In this document: positions 1 to 9,128 of the stretch, piece after piece
Layout: every line of letters starts with the position of its first letter
How positions within the stretch are numbered: position 1 is the first letter of the stretch
Assembly: GCF_000243075.1 (NCBI RefSeq)
Contig: NC_016745.1
Span: forward strand, 3,179,001 to 3,243,000
Source: Oceanimonas sp. GK1
GTDB taxonomy: Bacteria > Pseudomonadota > Gammaproteobacteria > Enterobacterales > Aeromonadaceae
Direction: 5' to 3'
Length of the DNA: 64,000 nt
Made by a program: the position numbers and the translations under genes
Notes under the pieces: generated by a model
What the model saw: only the letters and a program-made list of their open reading frames with translations
Database searches by the model: none
What the model was told of the DNA's origin: nothing

Positions 1-3000
1 CGTAACTCCCTGACACATCTGACTGGGTTCAAATTCAGCCCAGATGAAATCAAGGCCGCTACGACCGAAGCTATTGGTTGTACGAGAAAATATCGGCGAT
101 CCATAGCGCTGCTCTAGCGATGACTTAATTCCAATCAGGTTAATGCTTTTTGGAGAGAAACGCATTTGCCGGCGAATAGCCACCACCTTACCAGATGCTG
201 CCGGAGGCTCATCAAACAACGTAATCATTTCCTGTTCGTTCTCAGAAATATACATTCGACCGGAGCTGTAAGCTTCCAGCTTGCCTGCCAGAGTAGTGGT
301 CTGGTGCACACGGTCTGCAACCAGCATGCGTCCCACCGGCATATGTTTGCGGATAAGCAGCTCTGCCTCATCAAAACTCATTCCCAGCTTAATACCGAGT
401 ATGTCCAGATCTGGCTTCGATTCGGGATCCGGTGCCGATAGCAATGCAACCGGTAAGGATAAGGGATTGGCGAGTTCAAGTTCGAACCGCACCTCGCCAG
501 TGTCGCGATCAACTAACCGGGCAGCCAGAGTCCTGGCCTCAAACAACAGGGTGTTGGCGGGATTGGCGACCGGCTCATCAGGAGGAGATCCCAAAGATAA
601 CCCAAAGCGTTGGGCAAAGGGCTGAGCCTCACGCAGGGCTTCAAGCCAGGAAGTATCTGGCCAGACCTCGGGTACTGTGGCACCGGTTGGCTGCAGCTCA
701 ATCTCCAGTACCAGGCCACTTCTTATCTTCCGGTGATCAGCTTTCAACACCGGCAGGCGGTCAATGCGGATCAAATCACGATAATAAATTGCCTTATTAC
801 CGGCGCCCTGCTTAAGCACCTTCTGCATTGCTCGACAGTAAGGATCTTCATGACCACTACATTCATAGCGAGGGCCGTTACCACGATTAGCAATAAAATC
901 GGGGCTGTAATTCGAGTTACGCAACCACAACACCGAATCTGGGCGCGCCCAAGAGACACCCAGAAAATCACACAGTCTGAGCTGCATGCTCAGGCTTTCA
1001 GTCAGCGCTTCGCCACGCTCCTTGCTTCGCCGTGCCTGATCACAGGTAATACGGTGAGACTGATTACCATAAACCTCATTCTGTGCCACGCCATTATCAA
1101 AACGGAGCCTCACGGTCAGCCGTTCGGGCAACTGCGCAATGCGTTTCATACTCCAGGCTTTAAACTCGGCCAGCCGCTCCGTCAGTTGTTCCGGTGCAGG
1201 CGGCTGAGAAAAATCGGTGAAAAAACGCCCGCCAGGAACAGGTGCCGGGGCTACTTTCTCATAACTGAAACGACTGAGCATCATGCGCCTGAGCATGGCG
1301 TCATCTACTGTGTCCGGCAGATATTTCAGCTGCAGCAGGTCAGCCACCTCGGCAGAAAACGGTTGCGGACTATCGGTTTTCGCTGGCTTAACTAAAGCGG
1401 GTCCGGAAGGTACCGGCTCTGTGGGCATAACCTCAAAGGTGGTTGATGCAAGCGACTGCCTCTGTTGGCCAGCAGTTTTGACAAAAGCTTTCGCTGACCT
1501 GGGTACAGCTTCAATCACAATCAAAGGCGTGCCGGATGAGGCCCTCTCAAGACGAATACTGCCCATCTCAAGGCCGGCGGCAAGTGTCAGAAACTCTTCC
1601 TTCTCTGTTGACTTTGGTGCCAGCACAAGGGTATATGCGTCTCTTGGCTCAGGCAGTACCATCACCAGTTCTACTTCCTCATCAAGTCCGAAAACCTGCC
1701 CCTTCCCCCAGCGGCGCGGGATAACCAGACGGTCTTCAGACACCTGCAAACGCCTGGAGAATTCCTCGTACTTTTTCACACTGCTGGTGCCGGGCTTGGC
1801 AAACACAAAAACCTGACTACCATTCTCCTTGCCTGTCAGGTAGTCTCTACTCGCATGATTGGTCTCAATCCACAGAGTGTCCGGCAACGCGGCTGCCCGG
1901 GCCCGGGTCCACTCGGCAAAGTTGGTAATCAGCCATGAAGGCACTACCGCATCGCGATCTCGCAAGGCCAACGTTAAATCCGGAGGAAAGAATGCAGCCC
2001 AGGGAGTAGGCGGCTCACCTCGCTTCACTCTTTCCCGCTGAATGGCTTCCTCATGCATACGGCCCCTTATCCACTGACGAATTCCATTGCCAACCAGATC
2101 AAGCTGCTCATTAGCCAATAGCAACAAACCGAGTGTATCCGGGTTGTCTGCATATACTTCACCATCAGGGGATGCAGATACCGTTTCCAGGGATGGAAGT
2201 GGCAATGGATCAAGACGAAGAAAGGGTTCCGATAGATGACTGTGCGGTCGAAATAACTGCACACCTTCAACGACTGTTTCAAAATTAAAATATCGAGCAC
2301 CTCTACCTGGTGATTCATGTATAGCAGTTAGTGTCACATCAACAGCATAAAGTGCATTATTCCGATAAAATGTACCCAATGTGTTCCCTATACTCACGGG
2401 AGGGGAAAAGTACATTTTCTTAAAGTCACGGGCATCATTTAATGGTACAGAAACTTCTGCCGGAAGCTTATATGCTGCTATAGGTGCATTCACAATAAAA
2501 TTAAAACCATCAACCTTGTCAACAGGCACACTTGTACAGGGAGGTGAGTCATTCGAGTGCCCAAACAAAGTAAATACTTCCCTCTCAAAGTCATACTCAC
2601 GAATATGTACAAAACAAAAAACAGTCAGAGGCATTGGTAAAAATGGGGCTTTAATGGACTGTAAGGATTGAGCTTCCTTTCTAAATTGATTAAGCAAGGA
2701 CCTCCTCTCAAATTCATCAAATATATGATGAGGTAGTGTCACTTCACTACCAACTAATTTTTTGGGGTCAACTCCCGCCTTTCGAGCAATCTGTTGCTGC
2801 TCCTGGTCCGTTAGCAGTTTAAAGAAACGCTCGGCTTGGCTATCATCATCAATGATTGATGGTTTCTGTTTCAATAAAATAAATAAGGCAACTTTCCCAA
2901 TCAAGTCAGATGCAGATTCAGGTATAAGTTTTCTTTCGATCATGGGCCCACGCACGATCAGTCTTCCTTGACGTGTAGGAAGTTTTTCTCCAAAAACACT

Positions 3001-3753
3001 CTCAAGAATAATAGCGTCAGAAGATGAATAAGTTAACTTGGATGCCTCATCAGATGAAGGAATCACAGGCTGTCCAGCTTCTGATGAAACTGGCATTGTC
3101 GATGGCATAACACCACCATTACACCCGGTCTGATTTCCACACTGTGCAACACGTAAGCTGGCAAGCAGATTATCGTTCACTTCACGAACCAGTGGCATAT
3201 CGTTGTCACGCAGAAAATCACGAATTGCACTGCGGGTTCGGCTGCCCATCATACCATCAGCAGGACCGGGCTCATAACCCAGACGAGCAAGTAACTGTTG
3301 GGCTTCTCTAATCTTTTGGCGCTTGGTAAGCTGCGGTGATACCGATGAGGCTGGTTCAGTGTTAACATGCGAATTTTCACCGGCTTCTAGCCCAATTTTT
3401 TTAAACTTACCATCGTCATACTGAAGCCATCGAGCCACGACTGAATCGTTACTGTATCCGGTAAGTCGTAATATTTTCAGCTGCGGGCAATTCATATTCA
3501 GTATTTGCCTCACCCCTCCTGCCAGCAACTGAAGGTTTCGGCTTAGTGTTATTAATGACTCTCGGTCAGTAGCAGTTATTTTTACATTTACGGTCGTATC
3601 ACACCAGTTTTCAGCATCCGTGGTAGCGTTCATATCGGCAAAGCTGGCAACATTACGCTCGGCCGACATTGCTGGGCTCGATAATACAAGAGTAACCAGA
3701 ATAAACATGCGAGTTGCGAAATGGAAAAATGAAAAAAAATTAACTGCATTCAT
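1..3753 (-). CDS. Large secreted peptidoglycan-binding-domain protein (3' end outside window)
   Basis: One reading frame stays open on the minus strand from about 3753 to the left edge, giving at least 1251 residues with no stop. ATG codons at 3759 and 3753 are possible starts; the second is better spaced from an AAGAG ribosome-binding site. The N-terminus looks like a signal peptide (hydrophobic FILVTLVLSSPAMSA, then AERN), so export is likely. Residues about 110-180 resemble a peptidoglycan-binding type 1 repeat (QQLLARLGYEPGPADGMMG, then TRSAIRDF). The remaining thousand residues match no family I can name. They are rich in aromatic and charged residues, with cysteine pairs (CGNQTGC; CSGHEDPYC). 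It lies just downstream of the SH3 lipoprotein gene (about 24 bp), so the two probably form one operon acting at the cell envelope. Existence and export are well supported; the role is unknown. Confidence 0.75.
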   Translation of the reverse strand, partial: MNAVNFFSFFHFATRMFILVTLVLSSPAMSAERNVASFADMNATTDAENWCDTTVNVKITATDRESLITLSRNLQLLAGGVRQILNMNCPQLKILRLTGYSNDSVVARWLQYDDGKFKKIGLEAGENSHVNTEPASSVSPQLTKRQKIREAQQLLARLGYEPGPADGMMGSRTRSAIRDFLRDNDMPLVREVNDNLLASLRVAQCGNQTGCNGGVMPSTMPVSSEAGQPVIPSSDEASKLTYSSSDAIILESVFGEKLPTRQGRLIVRGPMIERKLIPESASDLIGKVALFILLKQKPSIIDDDSQAERFFKLLTDQEQQQIARKAGVDPKKLVGSEVTLPHHIFDEFERRSLLNQFRKEAQSLQSIKAPFLPMPLTVFCFVHIREYDFEREVFTLFGHSNDSPPCTSVPVDKVDGFNFIVNAPIAAYKLPAEVSVPLNDARDFKKMYFSPPVSIGNTLGTFYRNNALYAVDVTLTAIHESPGRGARYFNFETVVEGVQLFRPHSHLSEPFLRLDPLPLPSLETVSASPDGEVYADNPDTLGLLLLANEQLDLVGNGIRQWIRGRMHEEAIQRERVKRGEPPTPWAAFFPPDLTLALRDRDAVVPSWLITNFAEWTRARAAALPDTLWIETNHASRDYLTGKENGSQVFVFAKPGTSSVKKYEEFSRRLQVSEDRLVIPRRWGKGQVFGLDEEVELVMVLPEPRDAYTLVLAPKSTEKEEFLTLAAGLEMGSIRLERASSGTPLIVIEAVPRSAKAFVKTAGQQRQSLASTTFEVMPTEPVPSGPALVKPAKTDSPQPFSAEVADLLQLKYLPDTVDDAMLRRMMLSRFSYEKVAPAPVPGGRFFTDFSQPPAPEQLTERLAEFKAWSMKRIAQLPERLTVRLRFDNGVAQNEVYGNQSHRITCDQARRSKERGEALTESLSMQLRLCDFLGVSWARPDSVLWLRNSNYSPDFIANRGNGPRYECSGHEDPYCRAMQKVLKQGAGNKAIYYRDLIRIDRLPVLKADHRKIRSGLVLEIELQPTGATVPEVWPDTSWLEALREAQPFAQRFGLSLGSPPDEPVANPANTLLFEARTLAARLVDRDTGEVRFELELANPLSLPVALLSAPDPESKPDLDILGIKLGMSFDEAELLIRKHMPVGRMLVADRVHQTTTLAGKLEAYSSGRMYISENEQEMITLFDEPPAASGKVVAIRRQMRFSPKSINLIGIKSSLEQRYGSPIFSRTTNSFGRSGLDFIWAEFEPSQMCQGVT

Positions 3754-3776
3754 AACCATTACTCTTATATCTGAGA

Positions 3777-4613
3777 TCAGGCATCTTCAATCACATAACC
3801 ATCCGGCCCTTCGCAAATGCGAATGCGATCTTCCGTTACCGAGCCATCGGGCTGAGTCACCTTGGTAGTGTTAAGGCTACAGGTACGGTTAGCATCCACC
3901 ATTACCGTTTCACCAGTGGTAGCCGGTGCTGTGGCTGATGAAACCTGTTGCGCTGCAGGAGCCGGCTGAAGGAGTTGAGCTGCGACAAAGCCATTGGCTG
4001 CGCCGTCTTCGGAAATCAGGAGCCAGTTTTTGTTTTGTACCTTACCGATAACATGCACCCGCTGCCCGGCACTTAAGCCGCCTACACTTCGATAGTCGGT
4101 GCCAGGTCCACCACGCACATTACTGCCGGCCGTCGCGATATAAGTTGAGCCAATAAGGTCAATCGGGGGCATTTGATCAATACGATCCTTCTTCACACGA
4201 ACGGGAACCTGCTCCCGAGCCGTAGTACGCTGAGTAACTTCGGTTCGCCCAGTAGCACCGGTTTCGGGATCCCGCCATACCTGAGGTTGTCCAGTTTCCA
4301 GTGCACGAGTATTGGCCTGGGCCAACTGCTGTTGACCTGAACGACTGAGATGCCGGGCAATTTCACGGCCAATAAAGGCGCCCGCTATGGCACCGGCTCC
4401 GGTGGCCAGGATCCGGCCACTTCCACCGCCAACCTGCGAACCGATCAATGCGCCGGTAACACCACCAATAACGCCGCCAAGCGCATCGGCTCCGGTAAAG
4501 CTTCCGTTCTCTGTTGCTCCACACCCCAGCAAACTGACAATGAGCACTGCTATGCTGGTTACTCTGAGTTTTTTGACATTGGCGTAAGGGAACTGTGAGT
4601 TTTTGTGGTTCAT
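3777..4613 (-). CDS. SH3-domain, glycine-zipper lipoprotein
   Basis: 278 residues. A short basic N-terminus and hydrophobic stretch end in LLGC, a lipobox, so the mature protein should be lipid-anchored from Cys31 or so. Next comes a glycine-zipper segment (repeated GGVIGG, GALIG, GAGAIAGAFIG; residues about 43-83) as in 17-kDa surface antigens. It is followed by a bacterial SH3-like domain (about 155-215: NVRGGPGTDY, then NWLLI and GFVAAQLL), which in this family usually binds cell-wall peptides. The C-terminal tail holds a CSLNTT...RICEGPDGY segment with two cysteines. It is the upstream gene of a probable two-gene operon with the large peptidoglycan-binding protein. Family assignment is good; the precise function is not known. 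The 119 bp upstream to the helicase gene hold nothing recognisable. Confidence 0.8.
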   Translation of the reverse strand: MNHKNSQFPYANVKKLRVTSIAVLIVSLLGCGATENGSFTGADALGGVIGGVTGALIGSQVGGGSGRILATGAGAIAGAFIGREIARHLSRSGQQQLAQANTRALETGQPQVWRDPETGATGRTEVTQRTTAREQVPVRVKKDRIDQMPPIDLIGSTYIATAGSNVRGGPGTDYRSVGGLSAGQRVHVIGKVQNKNWLLISEDGAANGFVAAQLLQPAPAAQQVSSATAPATTGETVMVDANRTCSLNTTKVTQPDGSVTEDRIRICEGPDGYVIEDA

Positions 4614-4732
4614 GGGTCATGTCCTCTTTTCCGCCGCTGGTTACTCAAACATAGTAACTGAACAAAAAATAGACAAACCATAAGCCACTTAAGCAGCCAG
4701 CTTTACAAATCTCTTTTTGTCTGGAGAGAAGG

Positions 4733-6745
4733 TTATAGCCTACCTTCCCAACGACTTACCCCAGAATAGCCTCCTTCCAGCAGTTCCTTGACGAACGGCG
4801 ACGGCAGTTGCCGGTCGGCGAGCAGAAACACCTGATCTCGAGCCCGGGTGAGGCCCACGTAAAACAGCCGGCGCTCTTCGGCGTGGGGAAACTCCTCTTC
4901 AACGGGCAGCAGGGCATCGAGCAGGGCGGCCTGCTTTTTCTCCGGTGGAAAGCCGTAACGGCCACGGGTGAGCCCCAGCAGGATCACGCAGTCGCTCTCC
5001 TTGCCCTTGGCGCCATGCAGGGTCTGGGCGTCGATTTGCAGGCCGGCAAAGCGCTTGCGCCAACCCGCCAGCAGGGCGTCGTCGGGCAGGCTGAAGCGAA
5101 AGCGGGACAGCAGGTAAACGGAGGCATTGGGCCGCTGGGCGGCAATCTGCCCCAGCAGCCGGGCTACCGTGTCCATGGTCTCGTCATCGGCCACCGGCAG
5201 TACGTGCACACAGGGGCCTTCGCTGCGCTTAAGGGTACCCAGGGTCTTGGGCAACTGCTGCGGGTTGCGGGTGACAAAACGGCTGGCCACTTTTTCAATC
5301 ACGTTGTTAAAGCGGAAGGTGGTGTCGAGGGCGGTCACGGCGGTGGCCCCGAAGAAACCGGCAAAGTCGGTGGTCAGCCGCACATCGGCGCCGCTGAAGC
5401 GGTAAATGGCCTGCCAGTCGTCGCCCACGCAAAACAGCGACAGCTCGGGTGTGGCATCGCGCAGCGCCAGCAGCAGTTCGGCCCGCTCCCGGGAAATATC
5501 CTGAAACTCATCCACCAGCAGATGGCGCCAGGGCACCGCAAAGCGGCCGCCGCGCACCAGCTCGGTGGCCTGCTCTATCATATCGTCGAAATCAATGTCA
5601 CCGGCATCGCGCAAGTGCTGCTGGTAACGGGCCAGCAAGGGGCGCACCAGTGCCAGCTGCGTTTCCTGCTCCGGGGTGGTGTGCTCGGGTTCGCCATAGA
5701 GCTTGAGCGCAGCCACCAGCGGCGCCCATTCCCGCGCCAGGCGGGCAAAATCCGGCGCGGGCACGGTCTGAAAACGGTGCTGGCGCAGCCAGGCCAGCAA
5801 TTGCAGGCCGTAGCTTTCCTCACCGGCCAGCTGCTCCAGCCAGCGGGCAAAGGTGCGGAGTTTGACCTGCTCGTTTTGCGCCAGCTCGCTCAGGGCCGGG
5901 GTAGCGCCCGTTGCCTGCCCGATGATCATCAGCCCCAGGGCGTGAAAGGTGCTGACCTGCACGCCGGCGTTCTCGGGCCGGCGCGCCAGCCGCTCGCGCA
6001 TTTCCGCCGCCGCTTCGTTGCCAAAGGCCAGCAGCAGCAGCTCATCGGGCCCGGCCTGGCCGGAGGCCAGCAAAAAGGCGGTGCGCGCCGCCATCACGCT
6101 GGTTTTGCCGCAGCCGGCACCGGCCAGCACCAGATTGTGATCCTCATCGGTGACGCAGGCCAGCCGCTGGGCCGCCGTGAGTGGATGGGCTTCCAGGGTG
6201 TCGAACAGCGCCTTGTGCGCCGCCAGCGCCTGCTCGCAGTACTCCTGCCGGCAGTGCTCGCGCCAGTGGTCATCGGCCTGCTGCAGGGTCGCCACCAGCT
6301 CAAAGGCGGCATGGGCCCGGTCGCTCAGTCCCGCGGGCAGGGGGTGCTCGCTCCAGTGCACCGGCTCTGCCGCCACCCAGTCCTGCAATTGCTGCCAGCG
6401 AGACCAGCGCAGGTAGCCCGCTTCCAGCAGCGCCAGGCAGCGCTCGGCCAGGGGCACCACCCGGGCCGCGTGATACTCAAACCAGCCCAACGCCAGTCGC
6501 TCAACCAACAGGTGCGCCCGGCCCTGAGGCAGCCAGGCGCACACCAGCTGGCCCTGGTGGCAGTTGAGCACCAGTTGGCGGAACAACCGGCCCTGCTCCA
6601 GCAGCGGCGGCGTGATCATCTCGCTCCAGTCGATGGTGTGACGCTCACGCCTGAGGTGCAGCGCCACCCCGCCGCTCACCGGCTCCGCGGCGGTAAAGGG
6701 ATGGTTGAACAGCTGGCCCAGCCAGTGAACCTTGCAGATGGGCAT
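4733..6745 (-). CDS. helD: UvrD/Rep-type DNA helicase, helicase IV-like
   Basis: 670 residues, close to the 684 of E. coli HelD. The first 190 residues match the helicase IV N-terminal extension in style (AAEPVSGGVALHLRRER). They are followed by superfamily 1A motifs: Walker A GAGCGKTS at about residue 209, LLLAFGNEAAAEM, motif II VDEFQDIS, motif III GDDWQAIYRFSGAD, and motif VI YVGLTRARD near the C-terminus. Such enzymes unwind DNA 3' to 5' using ATP and act in recombination and repair in the cytoplasm. It is followed on the same strand, about 10 bp further upstream, by the Lrp-family regulator, so both may be co-transcribed. The opposite strand carries a long shadow frame caused by high GC. 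Confidence 0.88.
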   Translation of the reverse strand: MPICKVHWLGQLFNHPFTAAEPVSGGVALHLRRERHTIDWSEMITPPLLEQGRLFRQLVLNCHQGQLVCAWLPQGRAHLLVERLALGWFEYHAARVVPLAERCLALLEAGYLRWSRWQQLQDWVAAEPVHWSEHPLPAGLSDRAHAAFELVATLQQADDHWREHCRQEYCEQALAAHKALFDTLEAHPLTAAQRLACVTDEDHNLVLAGAGCGKTSVMAARTAFLLASGQAGPDELLLLAFGNEAAAEMRERLARRPENAGVQVSTFHALGLMIIGQATGATPALSELAQNEQVKLRTFARWLEQLAGEESYGLQLLAWLRQHRFQTVPAPDFARLAREWAPLVAALKLYGEPEHTTPEQETQLALVRPLLARYQQHLRDAGDIDFDDMIEQATELVRGGRFAVPWRHLLVDEFQDISRERAELLLALRDATPELSLFCVGDDWQAIYRFSGADVRLTTDFAGFFGATAVTALDTTFRFNNVIEKVASRFVTRNPQQLPKTLGTLKRSEGPCVHVLPVADDETMDTVARLLGQIAAQRPNASVYLLSRFRFSLPDDALLAGWRKRFAGLQIDAQTLHGAKGKESDCVILLGLTRGRYGFPPEKKQAALLDALLPVEEEFPHAEERRLFYVGLTRARDQVFLLADRQLPSPFVKELLEGGYSGVSRWEGRL

Positions 6746-6754
6746 GATATGGCC

Positions 6755-7180
6755 TCAGGACAGGGTATTGATCACCTCGCCCAGTATCATGTGGGTGCGC
6801 ACCGTCTTGATATGGGGAGTGTGTTCAATGAGATGGCGAATGGCGTCGAGCCGCTCCATGGACTCCGCCTCCACATATACCAGCATGTCGGTTTCGCCGC
6901 TGATGGTATAGCACAGCTTGATCTCGGGCACGGCGCGCAGGGCCTCGGCATATTGCTCACACTGGCGCACATGGTAGCAAAGGGCGAAATAGGCGCGCAC
7001 CAGCCCCTGAGGCCGGCCCAGCCGGGCATGGTAGCCCCTGATGATGCCGCGCTCTTCCAGGCTCTTGATGCGCTCCGACACCGCCGAGCGGGACAGGCTG
7101 ACCTCGCGGGCAATGCTGGCCACCGCCATGCGGGCGTTTTCCGTTAACAAAGACAGGATTTTCCGGTCGAACTTGTCCAC
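6755..7180 (-). CDS. Lrp/AsnC-family transcriptional regulator
   Basis: About 141 residues from a GTG at 7180, chosen because AGAGG lies 5 bp upstream and the family normally begins near MDKFDRKIL; a GTG at 7198 is an alternative, and ATG starts further upstream are too long. The N-terminal winged helix-turn-helix (SIAREVSLSRSAVSERIKSL) is followed by a RAM effector-binding domain (CYTISGETDMLVYVEAES). Lrp-family proteins bind DNA as octamers and respond to amino acids. It is divergent from the YjeH-type amino-acid exporter, with 140 bp between them, the usual arrangement for a regulator and the exporter it controls. Confidence 0.85.
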   Translation of the reverse strand: MDKFDRKILSLLTENARMAVASIAREVSLSRSAVSERIKSLEERGIIRGYHARLGRPQGLVRAYFALCYHVRQCEQYAEALRAVPEIKLCYTISGETDMLVYVEAESMERLDAIRHLIEHTPHIKTVRTHMILGEVINTLS

Positions 7181-7289
7181 TGCTACCTCTATTTTCACGC
7201 TGCCGGACAAACGTCGGGCAAAAGCGACGTTTCGCCGACCGAAAGCGTCATAGTGCCGAGTCGGGTTGGTATGTTGTGGCGCTAATATA

Positions 7290-7302
7290 TCAGAATTCCT
7301 GA
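7290..7302. promoter_or_regulatory. Imperfect palindrome in the lrp-like/yjeH-like intergenic region
   Basis: TCAGAATTCCTGA has TCAG/CTGA arms around an AATT centre. It lies 18 bp upstream of the exporter start, just after the AT-rich GCTAATATAT, which could be a -10 region. Position and symmetry would suit an operator for the divergent Lrp-family regulator. This rests on symmetry alone. Confidence 0.3.
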
Positions 7303-7320
7303 ATACGGATTCGAAACTCA

Positions 7321-8586
7321 ATGGGACGTTTGCATAAACAACTGGGGCTGGGCTACGGCACCGGCATGATGGCCACCTCGCTGCTGGGCAGCGGTATTTT
7401 CGTGGTGCCGGCGGTGGCTGCCGGCCTGGCGGGGGAAGACTCACTCTGGGCCTGGCTGCTGCTGATGGTGCTGGTGCTGCCGGTGGCCTTCACCTTTGCC
7501 CGCCTGGGCCGGGCCTACCCCCACGCCGGCGGCGCGCCGCACCTGATTGGCCGGGCGCTGGGGCTGCCGATGGAAAAGCTGGCGGCGTTTTTGTTTCTGG
7601 CGGTGCTGCCGGTGGGCCTGCCCGCCATGCTCACCCTCACCACCGGCTTCTGGCATGCGCTGTTTCCGCTCAATGATACCGGCGATCTGCTGGTTCAGCT
7701 GGCCACCCTCGCCCTGGTGCTGGTGCTCGGCAGCCGCCCCAGCGGCGCCTCGGGCCTGGTGCAGCTGCTGATTGCGGTGACCATTGTCGGCCTGCTGGTG
7801 GCGGTGTGGCTGACCGGGGATCTAGCAACCAGCGCCGCCGCCACCCTGCCGGCAACGTCTTCGGTGAGCTGGGGCGCCCTGCCCGCCGTGCTGGCGGTGA
7901 TGTTCTGGTGCTTTGTGGGGCTGGAAGCCTTTACCCACATGGGCGAGGAATTCCGCCGGCCGGAGCGGGACTTTCCCCTGGCGCTGCTGTTCGGCGTGTT
8001 GCTGGCGGGCTTTATCTACTTTGCCTACGCCATGGCGGTGGTGAAGTTTGGTCTGTTTGGTGACGAGCGCACCAACACCACCTCCTTTCCGGTGCTGCTG
8101 GCCATGCTGTTTGGCGAGCCGGGCCGCTGGGTTGCCGCCCTGGTGGGCTATGCCGCCTGCTTTGCCAGCCTCAACCTCTATGTGCAGGGCTTTGGCCGGC
8201 TGCTGTGGAGCATGGCCGACGAAGGCAAGCTGCCGGCCCCCCTGGCCCGGCTCAACCGCCACGGCGCCCCCTTTGCCGCCCTGTGCTGGGTGGTAGGCGC
8301 CAGTGTGTTGTGCGTGCTGGCCGCCTGGCTCTTCCAACTGCCGCTGGAAACCCTGATGCGCTACGCCAACGGCAACTTTGTGCTGGTGTATTTGCTGGCA
8401 ATGATTGCCGGCGTGAAACTGCTTTGCGGCTGCTGGCGCGCCCTGGCGGTGGTGGCCACCCTGCTGTGTGCCGGTGTGTTTGTGTCATTGGGGCTGGAAG
8501 CGGGCTACGCCCTGGTGATGGGGGCGGGTTTTATTGGAGCGCGGGCGGCTCGCCCGCAATTTGTCGCGAAGCGGCAACGCTTTTAA
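7321..8586 (+). CDS. yjeH: YjeH-like amino-acid exporter (APC superfamily)
   Basis: 421 residues with about 10-12 hydrophobic segments. It follows E. coli YjeH (418 aa, L-methionine and branched-chain amino-acid efflux) through most of its length: the N-terminal TSLLGSGIFVVPA, the VMFWCFVGLEAF segment in the middle, and ACFASLNLYVQGFGRLLWS. It should sit in the inner membrane and export hydrophobic amino acids, probably under the divergent Lrp-type regulator. The last 16 or so residues (GARAARPQFVAKRQRF) come from a small repeat element that begins at 8530 and replaces the usual C-terminal tail. Confidence 0.88.
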   Translation: MGRLHKQLGLGYGTGMMATSLLGSGIFVVPAVAAGLAGEDSLWAWLLLMVLVLPVAFTFARLGRAYPHAGGAPHLIGRALGLPMEKLAAFLFLAVLPVGLPAMLTLTTGFWHALFPLNDTGDLLVQLATLALVLVLGSRPSGASGLVQLLIAVTIVGLLVAVWLTGDLATSAAATLPATSSVSWGALPAVLAVMFWCFVGLEAFTHMGEEFRRPERDFPLALLFGVLLAGFIYFAYAMAVVKFGLFGDERTNTTSFPVLLAMLFGEPGRWVAALVGYAACFASLNLYVQGFGRLLWSMADEGKLPAPLARLNRHGAPFAALCWVVGASVLCVLAAWLFQLPLETLMRYANGNFVLVYLLAMIAGVKLLCGCWRALAVVATLLCAGVFVSLGLEAGYALVMGAGFIGARAARPQFVAKRQRF

Positions 8587-8631
8587 GTGCCTGCGGCGCT
8601 AATGCAGGCAAGGTGCCTGCGTTCCAATAAA
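8530..8631. repeat. 102-bp element with 9-bp perfect terminal inverted repeats
   Basis: The ends TTTATTGGA (8530-8538) and TCCAATAAA (8623-8631) are perfect inverted repeats. The interior holds two GC-rich hairpin arms (GCGGGCGGCTCGCCCGC; GCAGGCAAGGTGCCTGC). Related GGAGCGCAGGC sequences occur at 20744-20784 and twice, inverted, at 63371-63479, so this is a dispersed family resembling BIME/MITE elements. This copy overlaps the 3' end of the exporter gene and supplies its stop codon. Confidence 0.75.
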
Positions 8632-8699
8632 CCTTTTTGAGCGCCTGCGGCACTGATACGGACTTTCTATACGCGAGCAGCCTGCACGTTACTTTGTAC

Positions 8700-9128
8700 T
8701 CAAGCACTTAAACCGTGTTGGCGGCCTGTAGCATCTGCATAGGTTCGGGTTTGCAGAGGGAGCAGTGCCTGGCGCAGTGAAGCAGTTGTATCCTTTAAAC
8801 CCCAGCGTTTACTGGGAGAATAACGTCCCAGAGCCAGTGGGGTATCGTCCCCCATTAACCGTGAATGGAAATCATGTGTAAGCTTCTGAAGATAAAGTGC
8901 ATTTTCACGGTAACAGACAGGATATTGACTGAGCAGCTCAAGCACACAGAGCACGCGCTGAAACTGCTCACAAGTCATCACATCCCGCAATCGTTCCAGT
9001 TCCGTTTGAGTTGGCTGGTAACCACGATACCAAACGGCGTAAGCAAGCTGTTTCACATCTTCCAGAGCGCTTCCAAGAGGATGCAAGCCTACGCGATATA
9101 ACCTTTTTTTTGTATAAGATATACTCAC
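8700..9128 (-). CDS. Conserved-looking hypothetical protein paired with a nucleotidyltransferase
   Basis: 142 residues from a GTG start that overlaps the stop of the upstream gene (GTGA overlap), so the two are translationally coupled. The protein is soluble and largely helical (VKQLAYAVWYRGY; LERLRDVMTCEQFQRVLCVLELLSQYP). I recognise no named family. As the second gene of a nucleotidyltransferase cassette it may be the partner or antidote, but that rests only on gene order. The region between it and yjeH (8632-8699) holds no other feature. Confidence 0.65.
   Translation of the reverse strand: MSISYTKKRLYRVGLHPLGSALEDVKQLAYAVWYRGYQPTQTELERLRDVMTCEQFQRVLCVLELLSQYPVCYRENALYLQKLTHDFHSRLMGDDTPLALGRYSPSKRWGLKDTTASLRQALLPLQTRTYADATGRQHGLSA

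Noticed and set aside
4808-7147. Long plus-strand frame (779 codons) opposite the helicase gene
   Set aside because: Composition (H, Q, G-rich) and lack of motifs mark it as a shadow of helD and the Lrp-family gene caused by high GC.
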